A stretch of 64,000 nucleotides of DNA from Caulobacter rhizosphaerae. GTDB lineage: Bacteria; Pseudomonadota; Alphaproteobacteria; Caulobacterales; Caulobacteraceae. Within the stretch, counting starts at the first letter, position 1; the number at the start of each line of letters is the position of its first letter. The position numbers and the translations under genes were made by a program. This document shows positions 48,515-56,390 of the stretch, one piece after another. Location of the stretch: positions 2,534,501 through 2,598,500 of the forward strand of contig NZ_CP048815.1 in the NCBI RefSeq assembly GCF_010977555.1, given 5' to 3'. The notes beneath the pieces are model-generated. The model saw nothing but the letters and a program-made list of their open reading frames with translations, was not told the DNA's origin and ran no database searches.

Positions 48515-49845
48515 ACGACACCGGCGTCATCGACCGCTTTTTCCAGGTCTTCAGCCGCTACATCGATTCAGGCTTTGGCCTGCTCGGCGGCGAGGTCGCC
48601 TTCCTGTCGACCACCCTGGTGGCCATCGACGTCACCCTGGCGGCGCTGTTCTGGGCCTGGGCCCCGGGCGAGGACGTCCTGGCCCGGCTGATCAAGAAGA
48701 CCCTCTATGTTGGGTTCTTCGCCTTCATCATCGGCAACTTCCACGCCCTGGCCTCCATCATCCTGGCCAGCTTCTCGGGGCTGGGGCTGAAAGCGGCCGG
48801 CGGCGGCCTGTCGGCCGAGGACTTCCTGCGGCCGGGCCGGGTGGCGGCGGCCGGCATATCGGCGGCCAAGCCGATGCTGGAGGCCGCCGCCGAGTTGGGC
48901 GGCTTTCCGGCCTTCTTTGAGAACATCGTCCAGGTCGTCGTGCTGCTGATCGGCTGGCTGCTGGTCGTGGTCGCCTTCTTTATAATTTCCGTGCAAATCT
49001 TTGTTTGCATTCTGGAATTCAAGCTGACGACCCTGGCGGGCTTCGTGCTCGTCCCCTTCGGTTTGTTTGGCCGCACCGCCTTCCTGGCCGAGCGGATGCT
49101 GGGCAATGTCATCGCCGCCGGGGTCAAGGTCCTGGTGCTGGCGGTGATCACCGGCATCGGCTCGTCGCTGTTCTCCGAGTTCACCGCCGCCATCGGGCCG
49201 GGCCAGCCCAATCTCGAAACCGTCCTCGCCCTGGCCCTCGCGTCGCTGACCCTTTTGGGCCTGTCGATCTTCGGACCGGGGATCGCCTCGGGCCTGGTCT
49301 CGGGCGCGCCGCAGCTTGGGGCGGGGGCGGCTGTCGGCACGGGTCTGATGGTTGGCGGCATGGCCATGGCCGGCGCCGCGGCCGCCCAGATGGCGGTCGG
49401 CGGCGGGGCCAGTCTCGCGGCCGCCGCCGGAGCCGCCGGGGGGCGGCCCGGTCCTTCCGGTGGCGGCGTCGATCGGTTGCCGCCGCCCGCCGGCCCGCAA
49501 GGCTCCGGTCCCCATCCCGCGCCTGGCGGCGGGGCGCCGGGCGGCTCGCCTTCGCCGAAGGCCCAAGGCGGCGGTCCCGATGGTTCATCTGGCGGATCGT
49601 CCGGTGGCTCCTCCGCCGGCGCGTCGAGCGCCGCGCCGCGCGGCGGCGACTGGAACGCCGGATCGAAGAACGGAACGGACCCCGGACCGGAAGGGGGCGT
49701 GCAGGGCAACGCCCCACCAGCCTGGGCCCGCGACCTGCAACACCGCCAGGCCCTCGCCCACGGAGCGGGCCTGGCCCTGCACGCCGCCGGTAGCGGCGAC
49801 GCCCACGGCGGCGGCGCAAACCCATCACTCTCGGAGGATCGCTGA
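48511..49845 (+). CDS. trbL: P-type conjugative transfer protein TrbL
   Basis: A 444-aa polytopic membrane protein (VirB6-like). The start NDTGVIDRFFQVFSRYIDSG and about six to seven helices are typical, for example VVVLLIGWLLVVVAFFIISV. The C-terminal 130 residues are a Gly/Pro/Ser-rich low-complexity tail (GGSSGGSSAGASSA). ATGA overlap with trbK and TGATG overlap with trbF indicate translational coupling. Confidence 0.9.
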   Translation: MNDTGVIDRFFQVFSRYIDSGFGLLGGEVAFLSTTLVAIDVTLAALFWAWAPGEDVLARLIKKTLYVGFFAFIIGNFHALASIILASFSGLGLKAAGGGLSAEDFLRPGRVAAAGISAAKPMLEAAAELGGFPAFFENIVQVVVLLIGWLLVVVAFFIISVQIFVCILEFKLTTLAGFVLVPFGLFGRTAFLAERMLGNVIAAGVKVLVLAVITGIGSSLFSEFTAAIGPGQPNLETVLALALASLTLLGLSIFGPGIASGLVSGAPQLGAGAAVGTGLMVGGMAMAGAAAAQMAVGGGASLAAAAGAAGGRPGPSGGGVDRLPPPAGPQGSGPHPAPGGGAPGGSPSPKAQGGGPDGSSGGSSGGSSAGASSAAPRGGDWNAGSKNGTDPGPEGGVQGNAPPAWARDLQHRQALAHGAGLALHAAGSGDAHGGGANPSLSEDR

Positions 49846-50531
49846 TGAACCCGTTCAAGGGCTCGCCGCGCCTTGGCGCGACGCCCGTTCCCGAAACCCC
49901 CTACCAGCGGGCTGGCCAGGCCTGGGACGAGCGCCTGGGAACCTGGCGCGCCCAGGCCGCCGGCTGGCGGCTGCTGGCGCTCGGCCTGCTGGTGGTCAAT
50001 GCTGGCCAGTCGGCGGGTCTGATCTGGCAGGCCGCCAGGGGCGGCGTCACCCCCTGGGTGGTCGAGGTCGACAAGTTCGGCGAGGCCAGGACCGTGGCCC
50101 CCGCCGTCCAGGGTTGGAAGCCGACCGACCCGATCATCGCCTGGAGCCTGGCGCGCTGGATCGAGGGCGTCCGGTCGCTGCCGGCCGATCCGGTCGTGCT
50201 GGGCGAGGCCTGGCGGCGCGCCTATGACTTTGTCGATGACGCCGGGGCCATCGCCCTGTCGGACCAAGCCCGCGGCGCCGATCCGTTCGGCCAGGTCGGC
50301 AAGGTCCAGGTCACCGTCGAGGTCTCCAGCGTGGTGCGGGCTTCGCCCGACAGCTTCCGCATCGCCTGGATCGAGCGGCGTTACGAGAACGGCCAGCTGG
50401 CCGCCACCGAGCGCTGGAGCGGCATCCTGACCCTGGCCCTGCGGCCGCCGCGCGCGATCGACGGGCTACGCAAGAATCCGCTGGGAATCTTTATCCATTC
50501 AATAGGTTGGTCCAAGGAGTTCACGTCATGA
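49845..50531 (+). CDS. trbF: Conjugal transfer protein TrbF
   Basis: A 228-aa VirB8-like inner-membrane protein. The N-terminal motif TPYQRAGQAWDERLGTWRAQ and one membrane helix (about residues 44-62) precede a periplasmic NTF2-like domain with AWSLARWIEGVRSLPADPVV and WIERRYENGQLAATERWSG. It ends NPLGIFIHSIGWSKEF, as usual for TrbF. It overlaps both neighbours. Confidence 0.93.
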   Translation: MNPFKGSPRLGATPVPETPYQRAGQAWDERLGTWRAQAAGWRLLALGLLVVNAGQSAGLIWQAARGGVTPWVVEVDKFGEARTVAPAVQGWKPTDPIIAWSLARWIEGVRSLPADPVVLGEAWRRAYDFVDDAGAIALSDQARGADPFGQVGKVQVTVEVSSVVRASPDSFRIAWIERRYENGQLAATERWSGILTLALRPPRAIDGLRKNPLGIFIHSIGWSKEFTS

Positions 50532-51313
50532 CGGCGCGACGCGTGATCTTGGTGGCGGCCTTTCTCGCCTTGGACCTGTCCGGCTCGGCCTTGGCGTTCG
50601 GCGCAGGGGAGCCGGCGGTGTCGGGCGCGACCGTGACGGCGCGGCGGACCTATGCCTATGAGGACGGCGCGGTCTATCCGGTGCTGGTCAGTCCCGGCCG
50701 GATCACCGATCTCGTCCTGCAACCCGGTGAGCGGCTGGTGGGATCTGGCGCCCTGGCGGCCGGCGACACCGCCCGCTGGATCATCGGCGACACGGTCAGC
50801 GGGACCGGCGCCGAGCAGCGGGTCCATGTGCTGGTCAAGCCCTCGGCCTTGGCCCTGGCGACCAACCTGATCATCAACACCTCGCTGCGCACCTACCACC
50901 TGGATCTTCGCGCCGTCGCGCGCGGCGCCGATACCGAGGTCCGCTGGCGCTATGCCGCGCCACCGATCGTCCTGGTCGCCGCGCCGCCGGCCGCCCCGGT
51001 CGTCGTGGCCGAGCCGGACCTGGCGCGGCTGAACCTCGCCTACCGGATCAAGGGATCGCGCGTCGCCTGGCGGCCGTTGCGGGTCTTCGACGACGGGCGG
51101 CGGACCTATGTCGAGTTCGGGTCGGCCGTGACACTGGGCGATCTGCCGCCGCTGTTCGTGGCGGGCGCCGACGGCAAGACCTCCGAGCTGGTCAATTATC
51201 GCGTCGCCGGCCGCCGCATCGTCGTCGACCGCATCCTCGATCGGGCCGAACTGCGCCTGGGTCAGGGGCGAGCCGCGCGCCGGGTGCGCATCTTGCGGGA
51301 GGCGGGCCGATGA
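50528..51313 (+). CDS. trbG: P-type conjugative transfer protein TrbG
   Basis: A 261-aa VirB9-like periplasmic protein with a signal peptide (RRVILVAAFLALDLSGSALA). It contains TYAYEDGAVYPVLVSPGRIT, QPGERLVG, KPSALALATNLIINTSLRTY and a C-terminal region (RPLRVFDDGRRTYVEFGSAV) typical of VirB9 beta-domains. It forms the outer-membrane core with TrbI. ATG 50528 overlaps trbF. Confidence 0.93.
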   Translation: MTARRVILVAAFLALDLSGSALAFGAGEPAVSGATVTARRTYAYEDGAVYPVLVSPGRITDLVLQPGERLVGSGALAAGDTARWIIGDTVSGTGAEQRVHVLVKPSALALATNLIINTSLRTYHLDLRAVARGADTEVRWRYAAPPIVLVAAPPAAPVVVAEPDLARLNLAYRIKGSRVAWRPLRVFDDGRRTYVEFGSAVTLGDLPPLFVAGADGKTSELVNYRVAGRRIVVDRILDRAELRLGQGRAARRVRILREAGR

Positions 51314-52458
51314 GCGCGCCGATCGACGAGGAGGAAAAGGCCATCGCCCGCACCCTGCGCCTGCGGGCCTCGCCGCCGCCTGTCGCCCAGGTCTCGCGCC
51401 GTGCCCTGGTGGTCGGCGGAGCTGTGCTCGGCCTGGGCCTGGCCGGAGCCCTTGGCTGGTCGCTGGTCGAGCGCCACAAGGCCGCGCCCGAGCCGACCTA
51501 TGCGCCGGCCGCGCCGCCGCCGGAGCCAGTGGTCAATGCGCCGCGTGGCTATGCCGGACCAGCCGGCGCGCCGGTGCTGGGGCCGCCGCTGCCCGGGGAT
51601 CTGGGACGGCCGATGTTGGCCAGCCAGGTGGCGCGGCGAGACGGCGCACCGGCGGTTGCCGATCCGGCCGCCGGGATGACGCATCCGGTCGAACCGATCG
51701 ATCCGGCCGTCGCGGCGGCGAGGGCCGTGCGCGTGGCGGCGGCGGGCAGCGGACTGTTCACCGCGGGTGGCGTGCGGCGTGATGAGGCCGGTGTAGGGGT
51801 CGTGTCGCCCGTAGCCGTGGGGGGCGATGTCGCCTCGGCGTCCGATCTCAGGACGGTCAGCGCCGAACGGCTGCAGGCCCCGGCTTCGCCCTATGTGCTG
51901 CAGGCCGGAGCGATCATTCCCGCCGCCCTGGTCACCGGCTTGCGGTCCGACATCAAGGGGCCGGCCATCGCCCAGGTCACCCAGGACGTGTTCGACAGCC
52001 TGGGCGGCGGGGTGCTGCTGATTCCGGCCGGGGCGCGGCTATTGGGCGAATACGACAGCGGCCTGGCCGCCGGCCAGAGCCGGCTGGGCGTGGTCTGGAC
52101 GCGGCTGATCCTGCCCTCGGGCCGGTCGATCCTGCTCGACAAGCTGCCGGCCGCCGACCTCCAGGGCATGACCGGCCTGCAGGACGGTGTCGATCGCCAT
52201 GGCCGCGAGGTGATGGCGGCCGCGGCCCTGAGCACCCTGCTGGCGGTTGGAGCCGAGGCGGGGGCGTCGGACGAGTCCGATCTGGCCCGCGCCGTGCGGC
52301 GGGGCGTCTCGGACGCGGCCGGCGATGTCGGCCGCCAGATGGTCGGCTCTAGTCTGGCCCGCGCCCCGACCTTGACGATCCGGCCCGGCGCGCCGCTGCG
52401 CGTGCTGCTGACCCGCGATCTGGTGCTCGAACCCTATGCGGAAAGGACCGCCCCATGA
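51310..52458 (+). CDS. trbI: Conjugal transfer protein TrbI
   Basis: A 382-aa VirB10-like protein. An N-terminal cytoplasmic part and a single membrane helix (about residues 31-50) are followed by a Pro-rich linker, and the C-terminal beta-barrel domain includes YVLQAGAIIPAALVTGLRSD, GARLLGEYDSGLAAGQSRLG and PGAPLRVLLTRDLVL. It spans the envelope and gates the channel in related systems. It overlaps trbG and the DUF2274 gene. Confidence 0.94.
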   Translation: MSAPIDEEEKAIARTLRLRASPPPVAQVSRRALVVGGAVLGLGLAGALGWSLVERHKAAPEPTYAPAAPPPEPVVNAPRGYAGPAGAPVLGPPLPGDLGRPMLASQVARRDGAPAVADPAAGMTHPVEPIDPAVAAARAVRVAAAGSGLFTAGGVRRDEAGVGVVSPVAVGGDVASASDLRTVSAERLQAPASPYVLQAGAIIPAALVTGLRSDIKGPAIAQVTQDVFDSLGGGVLLIPAGARLLGEYDSGLAAGQSRLGVVWTRLILPSGRSILLDKLPAADLQGMTGLQDGVDRHGREVMAAAALSTLLAVGAEAGASDESDLARAVRRGVSDAAGDVGRQMVGSSLARAPTLTIRPGAPLRVLLTRDLVLEPYAERTAP

Positions 52459-52676
52459 CATTGAAGCTGGGTCCCATCGAGGACGACGCGCCGGTCAAGA
52501 TCACCCTCGACCTGCCGGCCGCCGTCCACCGCGACCTTGTCGACTACGGCAAGGTGCTGGCCGCCGAGACCGGGACCAAGGTCGCCGAACCCGTCAAGCT
52601 GATCGTGCCGATGCTGGCGCGGTTCATGGAGACCGACCGGGGCTTCACCCGAGGCCGCAAGACCCGCAAGGCCTGA
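52455..52676 (+). CDS. DUF2274 protein
   Basis: A 73-aa protein with a ribbon-helix-helix-like profile (DAPVKITLDLPAAVHRDLVD, then KVAEPVKLIVPMLARFMETD). DUF2274 genes close the trb operon in this element class, right after trbI, as here with an ATGA overlap. Function is unknown; DNA binding is plausible from the fold. Confidence 0.88.
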   Translation: MTLKLGPIEDDAPVKITLDLPAAVHRDLVDYGKVLAAETGTKVAEPVKLIVPMLARFMETDRGFTRGRKTRKA

Positions 52677-52679
52677 AGG

Positions 52680-53087
52680 TCAGGCGCTTTGCGCCAGATC
52701 GTCCAGGCCAGCCAGGCTTTTGACCAGGGCCAGGACCTGACGGCGCTGGCGGGGTGGCAGGCGCGGCAGCGCCACGGCCAGTTCGGCGCCCTCGGGGCTG
52801 CTGAGGAACCCGTGCATGTCGGCCAGGCGCTGGCCAGCTTCGTCGTCGGTCGCCGGATCGGCCAGGCCCTCGAAAAACCAGGCGATGGGCGTCTGCAGAT
52901 AGACCGCCACGGCGTGCAGCTTGGAGGCGCTGATCCGGTTGGAGCCGCGCTCGTATTTCTGCAGTTGCTGGAACGTCAGGCCAAGCGCCTCGCCAAGCTG
53001 GCTCTGGCTGACGCCAGCCATCTTGCGGCGCAGGCGGATGCGCGACCCGACATGCAGGTCGACGGGGTGGGGTGTGGGGTTGGACAA
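52680..53087 (-). CDS. XRE-family HTH regulator
   Basis: A 135-aa regulator. The HTH covers VGSRIRLRRKMAGVSQSQLG and the recognition helix FQQLQKYERGSNRISASKLH. The C-terminus is helical. I chose TTG 53087 because GGAG sits upstream and the Pro-His-Pro-Val-Asp start is usual for the family; ATG 53177 in the same frame would add 30 residues without family resemblance. A perfect inverted repeat lies just upstream. It is convergent with the trb operon and probably regulates transfer or itself. Confidence 0.87.
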   Translation of the reverse strand: MSNPTPHPVDLHVGSRIRLRRKMAGVSQSQLGEALGLTFQQLQKYERGSNRISASKLHAVAVYLQTPIAWFFEGLADPATDDEAGQRLADMHGFLSSPEGAELAVALPRLPPRQRRQVLALVKSLAGLDDLAQSA

Positions 53088-53105
53088 GGTGTGAGCGCTC
53101 CGGTT

Positions 53106-53130
53106 GTTCGTCCCTGGCTGACGGACGAAC
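53106..53130. promoter_or_regulatory. Operator-like inverted repeat before the XRE gene
   Basis: GTTCGTCC (53106-53113) and GGACGAAC (53123-53130) are perfect inverted arms with a 9-base spacer, 18 bases upstream of the chosen TTG start. This is the expected form and place of an autoregulatory operator. Confidence 0.5.
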
Positions 53131-53213
53131 GGGGGGCGTCTGGTAGCGGCTGGTGTGAAGTTTCCAAGTCCATGCACGAGGCAGGCGATGTTGGCTTTGC
53201 ATGCGCGGCCTCC

Positions 53214-53597
53214 TCATCCGGCCTGGAGATCGTCGATCATCTCGAGCATCTCCTTGAGCTTCTCCCGGGCGCCGGCCAGCTTGCGGGCCGTGATCAGGTC
53301 GTGGCGGCCGGCCAGGAACAGGACGGTCTCAAGCACTTCCTCTGAGTGACGCAGCAGGACCACCAGGTTCTCGCCGCTGGGACCGTTGTTGGCGGCGAAC
53401 CAGTTGCGCACCGCGCGGGGGTTGGCGCGGGTCAGCCGCACCACCACCTTCACCGCCGCCGGACTGCCGCCGAACTCGCGCCGCAGGGCCTGGGCGATGG
53501 CCTCGACGAAGTCGAAACCGTGGGGAGATTGAGGATTTTGCGGAAAAGTTTTTCCCGATTCTGACCGAAGTTTTCGGTCCTTCTGCGAACGCGACAT
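53214..53597 (-). CDS. Hypothetical island protein (helical, DNA-binding-like)
   Basis: A 127-aa mainly helical protein. The central segment VVRLTRANPRAVRNWFAANN followed by GPSGENLVVLLRHSEEVLET resembles a helix-turn-helix and recurs in proteins of alphaproteobacterial integrative elements, to my recollection, always as hypothetical. ATG 53597 is preferred; ATG 53612 is possible. It is divergent from the serine recombinase, with an inverted repeat CGGAGC/GCTCCG (53626-53643) in the short gap between. Confidence 0.7.
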   Translation of the reverse strand: MSRSQKDRKLRSESGKTFPQNPQSPHGFDFVEAIAQALRREFGGSPAAVKVVVRLTRANPRAVRNWFAANNGPSGENLVVLLRHSEEVLETVLFLAGRHDLITARKLAGAREKLKEMLEMIDDLQAG

Positions 53598-53677
53598 ACC
53601 CACGCCTACCAACCTACGGTTCGACCGGAGCCGATGTGCTCCGATCGGGTGACGAGCAAACCAGGTGGTGTTGGGAC

Positions 53678-55255
53678 ATGAAAAGTGAACTGAGCGGTGA
53701 TCTGCCGGGCGGGGGGCGTGCGCGCGCCGCCCAGTACGTCCGGATGAGCACGGAGCATCAGAAGTATTCGACGGAGAACCAGGCCCAGATCATCGAGCGC
53801 TATGCCGAGACCCGAGGGTTCGAGATCGTCAAGACCTATGCCGACGAGGGCAAGAGCGGTCTGCGGCTTGATGGCCGCGAGGCCCTTCAGCGACTGATCG
53901 CCGACGTCCAGGCCGGCCGCGCCGACTTTTCCGCGATCCTCGTCTATGACGTCAGCCGCTGGGGACGGTTCCAGGATGCCGATGAAGGCGCCTATTACGA
54001 ATTCCTGTGCCGCGAGGCGGGGATCACCGTCCACTACTGCGCCGAGCAGTTCGAGAACGACGGCAGCCTCAGCGCCACGATCATCAAGAGCATGAAGCGG
54101 GCCATGGCCGGCGAGTACAGCCGCGAGCTGTCGGTGAAGGTCTTCACCGGTCAGTGCCGGCTGATCAATCTCGGCTTCCGTCAGGGCGGGCCCGCCGGCT
54201 TTGGTTTGCGCCGGCAGTTGGTCGACGAGCACCGCCGACCCAAGGCGTTGCTGGATCGCGGCGAGCACAAGAGCCTGCAGACCGATCGGGTCGTGCTCGT
54301 GCCCGGTCCGGCCGAGGAGATCGAGGTTGTCCAGCGCATCTACCGGATGTTCGTGCTGCACCGTCGGTCCGAGCGCGAGATCGCCCTGTTGCTGAACGGG
54401 GAGGGCGTCCTGACCGATCTTGAACGGCCCTGGACACGCGGCACCGTCCATCAGGTCCTGACCAACGAAAAATATGTCGGCAACAACGTCTACAACCGCG
54501 TCTCCTTCAAGCTGAAGAAGCGACGGGTGGTCAACGAGCCGGAGCAATGGATCCGGGCCGAGGCCGCGTTCGAGGGCATCGTCGATCCGGACTTCTTCAT
54601 CGCGGCCCGTCGGATCATCGAGGAGCGCAGCCGCCGGTTCACCGACGCCGAGCTTCTGGAGCGCCTGACCGGGCTGCTGGCGCAGCGGGGGTGTCTTTCC
54701 GGTCTGATCATCGACGAACTGGAGGACATGCCGTCCAGCTCGACCTATCGTCACCGCTTCGGCAGTCTGGTCCGCGCCTATCAGATGGTCGGCTACGCCA
54801 CGAGCCGGGACTATCGCTATCTGGAGACCAACCGGGCCCTTCGCCTGCTGCATCCGCAGGTCGTCGAGCGGACTATCGCCAGCATCGAGGCGCTCGGGGC
54901 CAGCGTCCGCGTCGATCCCGTCACCGATCTGCTGACCATCAACGAGGAGTTTTCGGCCTCCCTGGCCATCGTGCGCTGCGCCCGCACCGCGGCGGGCCAT
55001 TCGCGATGGAAGATCCGTCTCGACACCAGCCTCAAGCCCGACATCACCATCGTCGCGCGCATGGATGGCGAGAACGCCGCCGTCCAGGACTACTATCTGC
55101 TGCCGTGGATCGATCTGGGCGCAGCGGCCAAGTTGCGGCTCAGCGAGGAGAACGGCGTCTTCCTTGGGCGACTGCGCTGGTTTGGTCGACTACGTCAATC
55201 ATCGCATCGCCACCAAGCCGGATGCTCCGCTTCGCGACCCAAGGCCTCCTCGTGA
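53678..55255 (+). CDS. Large serine recombinase
   Basis: A 525-aa serine recombinase. The catalytic domain has the Ser nucleophile in AAQYVRMSTEHQKYSTENQA with KSGLRLDGREALQRLIADV and YDVSRWGRFQD. A recombinase domain (GFRQGGPAGFGLRRQL to KYVGNNVYNRVSFKLKKRR) and a zinc-ribbon-type region without a Cys quartet follow. The product stays family-like up to LRLSEENGVFLG near residue 495, then reads into unrelated sequence, while the +1 frame continues with a plausible tail to 55304. A frameshift near 55165 is possible. It may be a second mobility enzyme of the island. Confidence 0.87.
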   Translation: MKSELSGDLPGGGRARAAQYVRMSTEHQKYSTENQAQIIERYAETRGFEIVKTYADEGKSGLRLDGREALQRLIADVQAGRADFSAILVYDVSRWGRFQDADEGAYYEFLCREAGITVHYCAEQFENDGSLSATIIKSMKRAMAGEYSRELSVKVFTGQCRLINLGFRQGGPAGFGLRRQLVDEHRRPKALLDRGEHKSLQTDRVVLVPGPAEEIEVVQRIYRMFVLHRRSEREIALLLNGEGVLTDLERPWTRGTVHQVLTNEKYVGNNVYNRVSFKLKKRRVVNEPEQWIRAEAAFEGIVDPDFFIAARRIIEERSRRFTDAELLERLTGLLAQRGCLSGLIIDELEDMPSSSTYRHRFGSLVRAYQMVGYATSRDYRYLETNRALRLLHPQVVERTIASIEALGASVRVDPVTDLLTINEEFSASLAIVRCARTAAGHSRWKIRLDTSLKPDITIVARMDGENAAVQDYYLLPWIDLGAAAKLRLSEENGVFLGRLRWFGRLRQSSHRHQAGCSASRPKASS

Positions 55256-55306
55256 CGAGACGTTCAAGCGCTTGGCGATGGAAGCCGCCGCCGCCCGGCC
55301 CTAGAC

Positions 55307-55537
55307 CGCACGATCGACAAGGCACGCGCCCGAGACCACCCCCTTGGCACGCCGGACGCTGGTCCCTGGCCGGCGGCGCCGGCGCCCGCAAGGCGGCTTG
55401 CTTCCTCCGCTTCGCTGCGTGCAGCGCGCCCCGCTGCGCGGCGGGCCTGCGGCCCGGCCTGGCCGGTGCCGGCTTTGCCGGCCGGACCCGTTTGCGTCCG
55501 GCGCGCCACAGGGGCGCGCCCGAAAGGAGCGCAAGCC
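55307..55537. other. Palindrome-dense GC-rich spacer before DUF3768
   Basis: No gene is seen. Short GC hairpins follow each other, for example GCCGGTGCCGGC, GCCGGC/GCCGGC and GGCGCGCC copies, like the spacer at 46165-46531. The ribosome site AAAGGAG of the next gene lies at its end. Confidence 0.4.
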
Positions 55538-55885
55538 ATGTCCGCCGGTCCCCAAGCCGCCGACGCCAAGTCCAAGGCCATCGCCGTCCTCAACGACGCC
55601 TTCCGCCGCCAGCCGGGTCCGGGCTGGTTCATGACCACCGGAGTCCAGGCCCTGGGCCTGGCCTTCATCGGCGCGGCGGCGCGGGCCGTGCGGGCCCAGG
55701 ACCGCTTCGACGCCGAGGACGACCCCTATGGGGAGCACGACTTCGGCGCGGTGACGGTCGAGGGGCAGGCGCTGTTCTGGAAGATCGACTACTACGATCT
55801 GGCCCTGGCGTTCGGCTCGCCCGATCCGGCTGATCCGGCGGTGACGCGCCGGGTGCTGACGATCATGCTGGCGCAGGACTACTGA
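55538..55885 (+). CDS. DUF3768 protein
   Basis: A 115-aa protein of the DUF3768 family: AIAVLNDAFRRQPGPGWFMT at the start, then DPYGEHDFGAVTVEGQALFW and KIDYYDLALAFGSPDPADPA. The family is common in alphaproteobacterial plasmids and conjugative islands, often close to antirestriction-like genes; function is unknown. ATG 55538 follows AAAGGAG at 8 bases. Confidence 0.9.
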   Translation: MSAGPQAADAKSKAIAVLNDAFRRQPGPGWFMTTGVQALGLAFIGAAARAVRAQDRFDAEDDPYGEHDFGAVTVEGQALFWKIDYYDLALAFGSPDPADPAVTRRVLTIMLAQDY

Positions 55886-55996
55886 GCGGTTTGGCCCCGC
55901 CCTGGCGGGGCCTGGTTCACGCCGGGCCGTGAGACGATGTTCAGATCGCCTCAGGCGTGTATTGTTCTTCCGGGTTGTGGATCCGGGGGGGTGGCC

Positions 55997-56218
55997 ATGG
56001 GCTGGTATGACGACGAGGAAGAGGCTTGGCTGCCGGCGTGGGTGATCCCGCCGATGATGTGGATCGGCTGTCTGGCGACAGCCGTTCTGCCGGCCGGGGT
56101 GATCGTCGGCGGCTGGACCCTGGTGTTCAAGCAGGCACCGCCGGGTGTCGTGGCGGTCGCCTATGCGGTGTCGCTCGGCCTGATGCTGGCTGCGGTCAAA
56201 CCCTGGTCGATCCGTTGA
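55997..56218 (+). CDS. Small membrane protein
   Basis: A 73-aa protein with an acidic N-terminus (GWYDDEEEAWLPAWVIPP) and two hydrophobic helices (MWIGCLATAVLPAGVIVGGW; VVAVAYAVSLGLMLAAV). G-rich sequence precedes ATG 55997. No family is recognised; the composition supports a real membrane peptide, and the role is unknown. Confidence 0.5.
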   Translation: MGWYDDEEEAWLPAWVIPPMMWIGCLATAVLPAGVIVGGWTLVFKQAPPGVVAVAYAVSLGLMLAAVKPWSIR

Positions 56219-56246
56219 GCGGCGCGCACCGCGTGCCGGATTTCGG

Positions 56247-56390
56247 CTAGCGCGGCTGGAAGACGACCATCAGGCTAAGGCCGATGACGGCGGCCAGGGC
56301 GGCGACGGCCAGCAGGCCTGCCAGGCCGACGGGCGTGAGCAGGCGGGCGGTCGGGCGGCGTCTTGGCGGCATGGCTTGAACCTTAAGCAT
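56247..56390 (-). CDS. 47-aa membrane peptide overlapping dinB
   Basis: ATG 56390 overlaps the last codons of dinB. The product has a basic N-terminus (LKVQAMPPRRRPTARLL) and one strong helix (GLAGLLAVAALAAVIGLSLM), ending VVFQPR. The overlap suggests translation coupled to dinB. No homologue is known to me; it could be spurious. Confidence 0.4.
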   Translation of the reverse strand: MLKVQAMPPRRRPTARLLTPVGLAGLLAVAALAAVIGLSLMVVFQPR

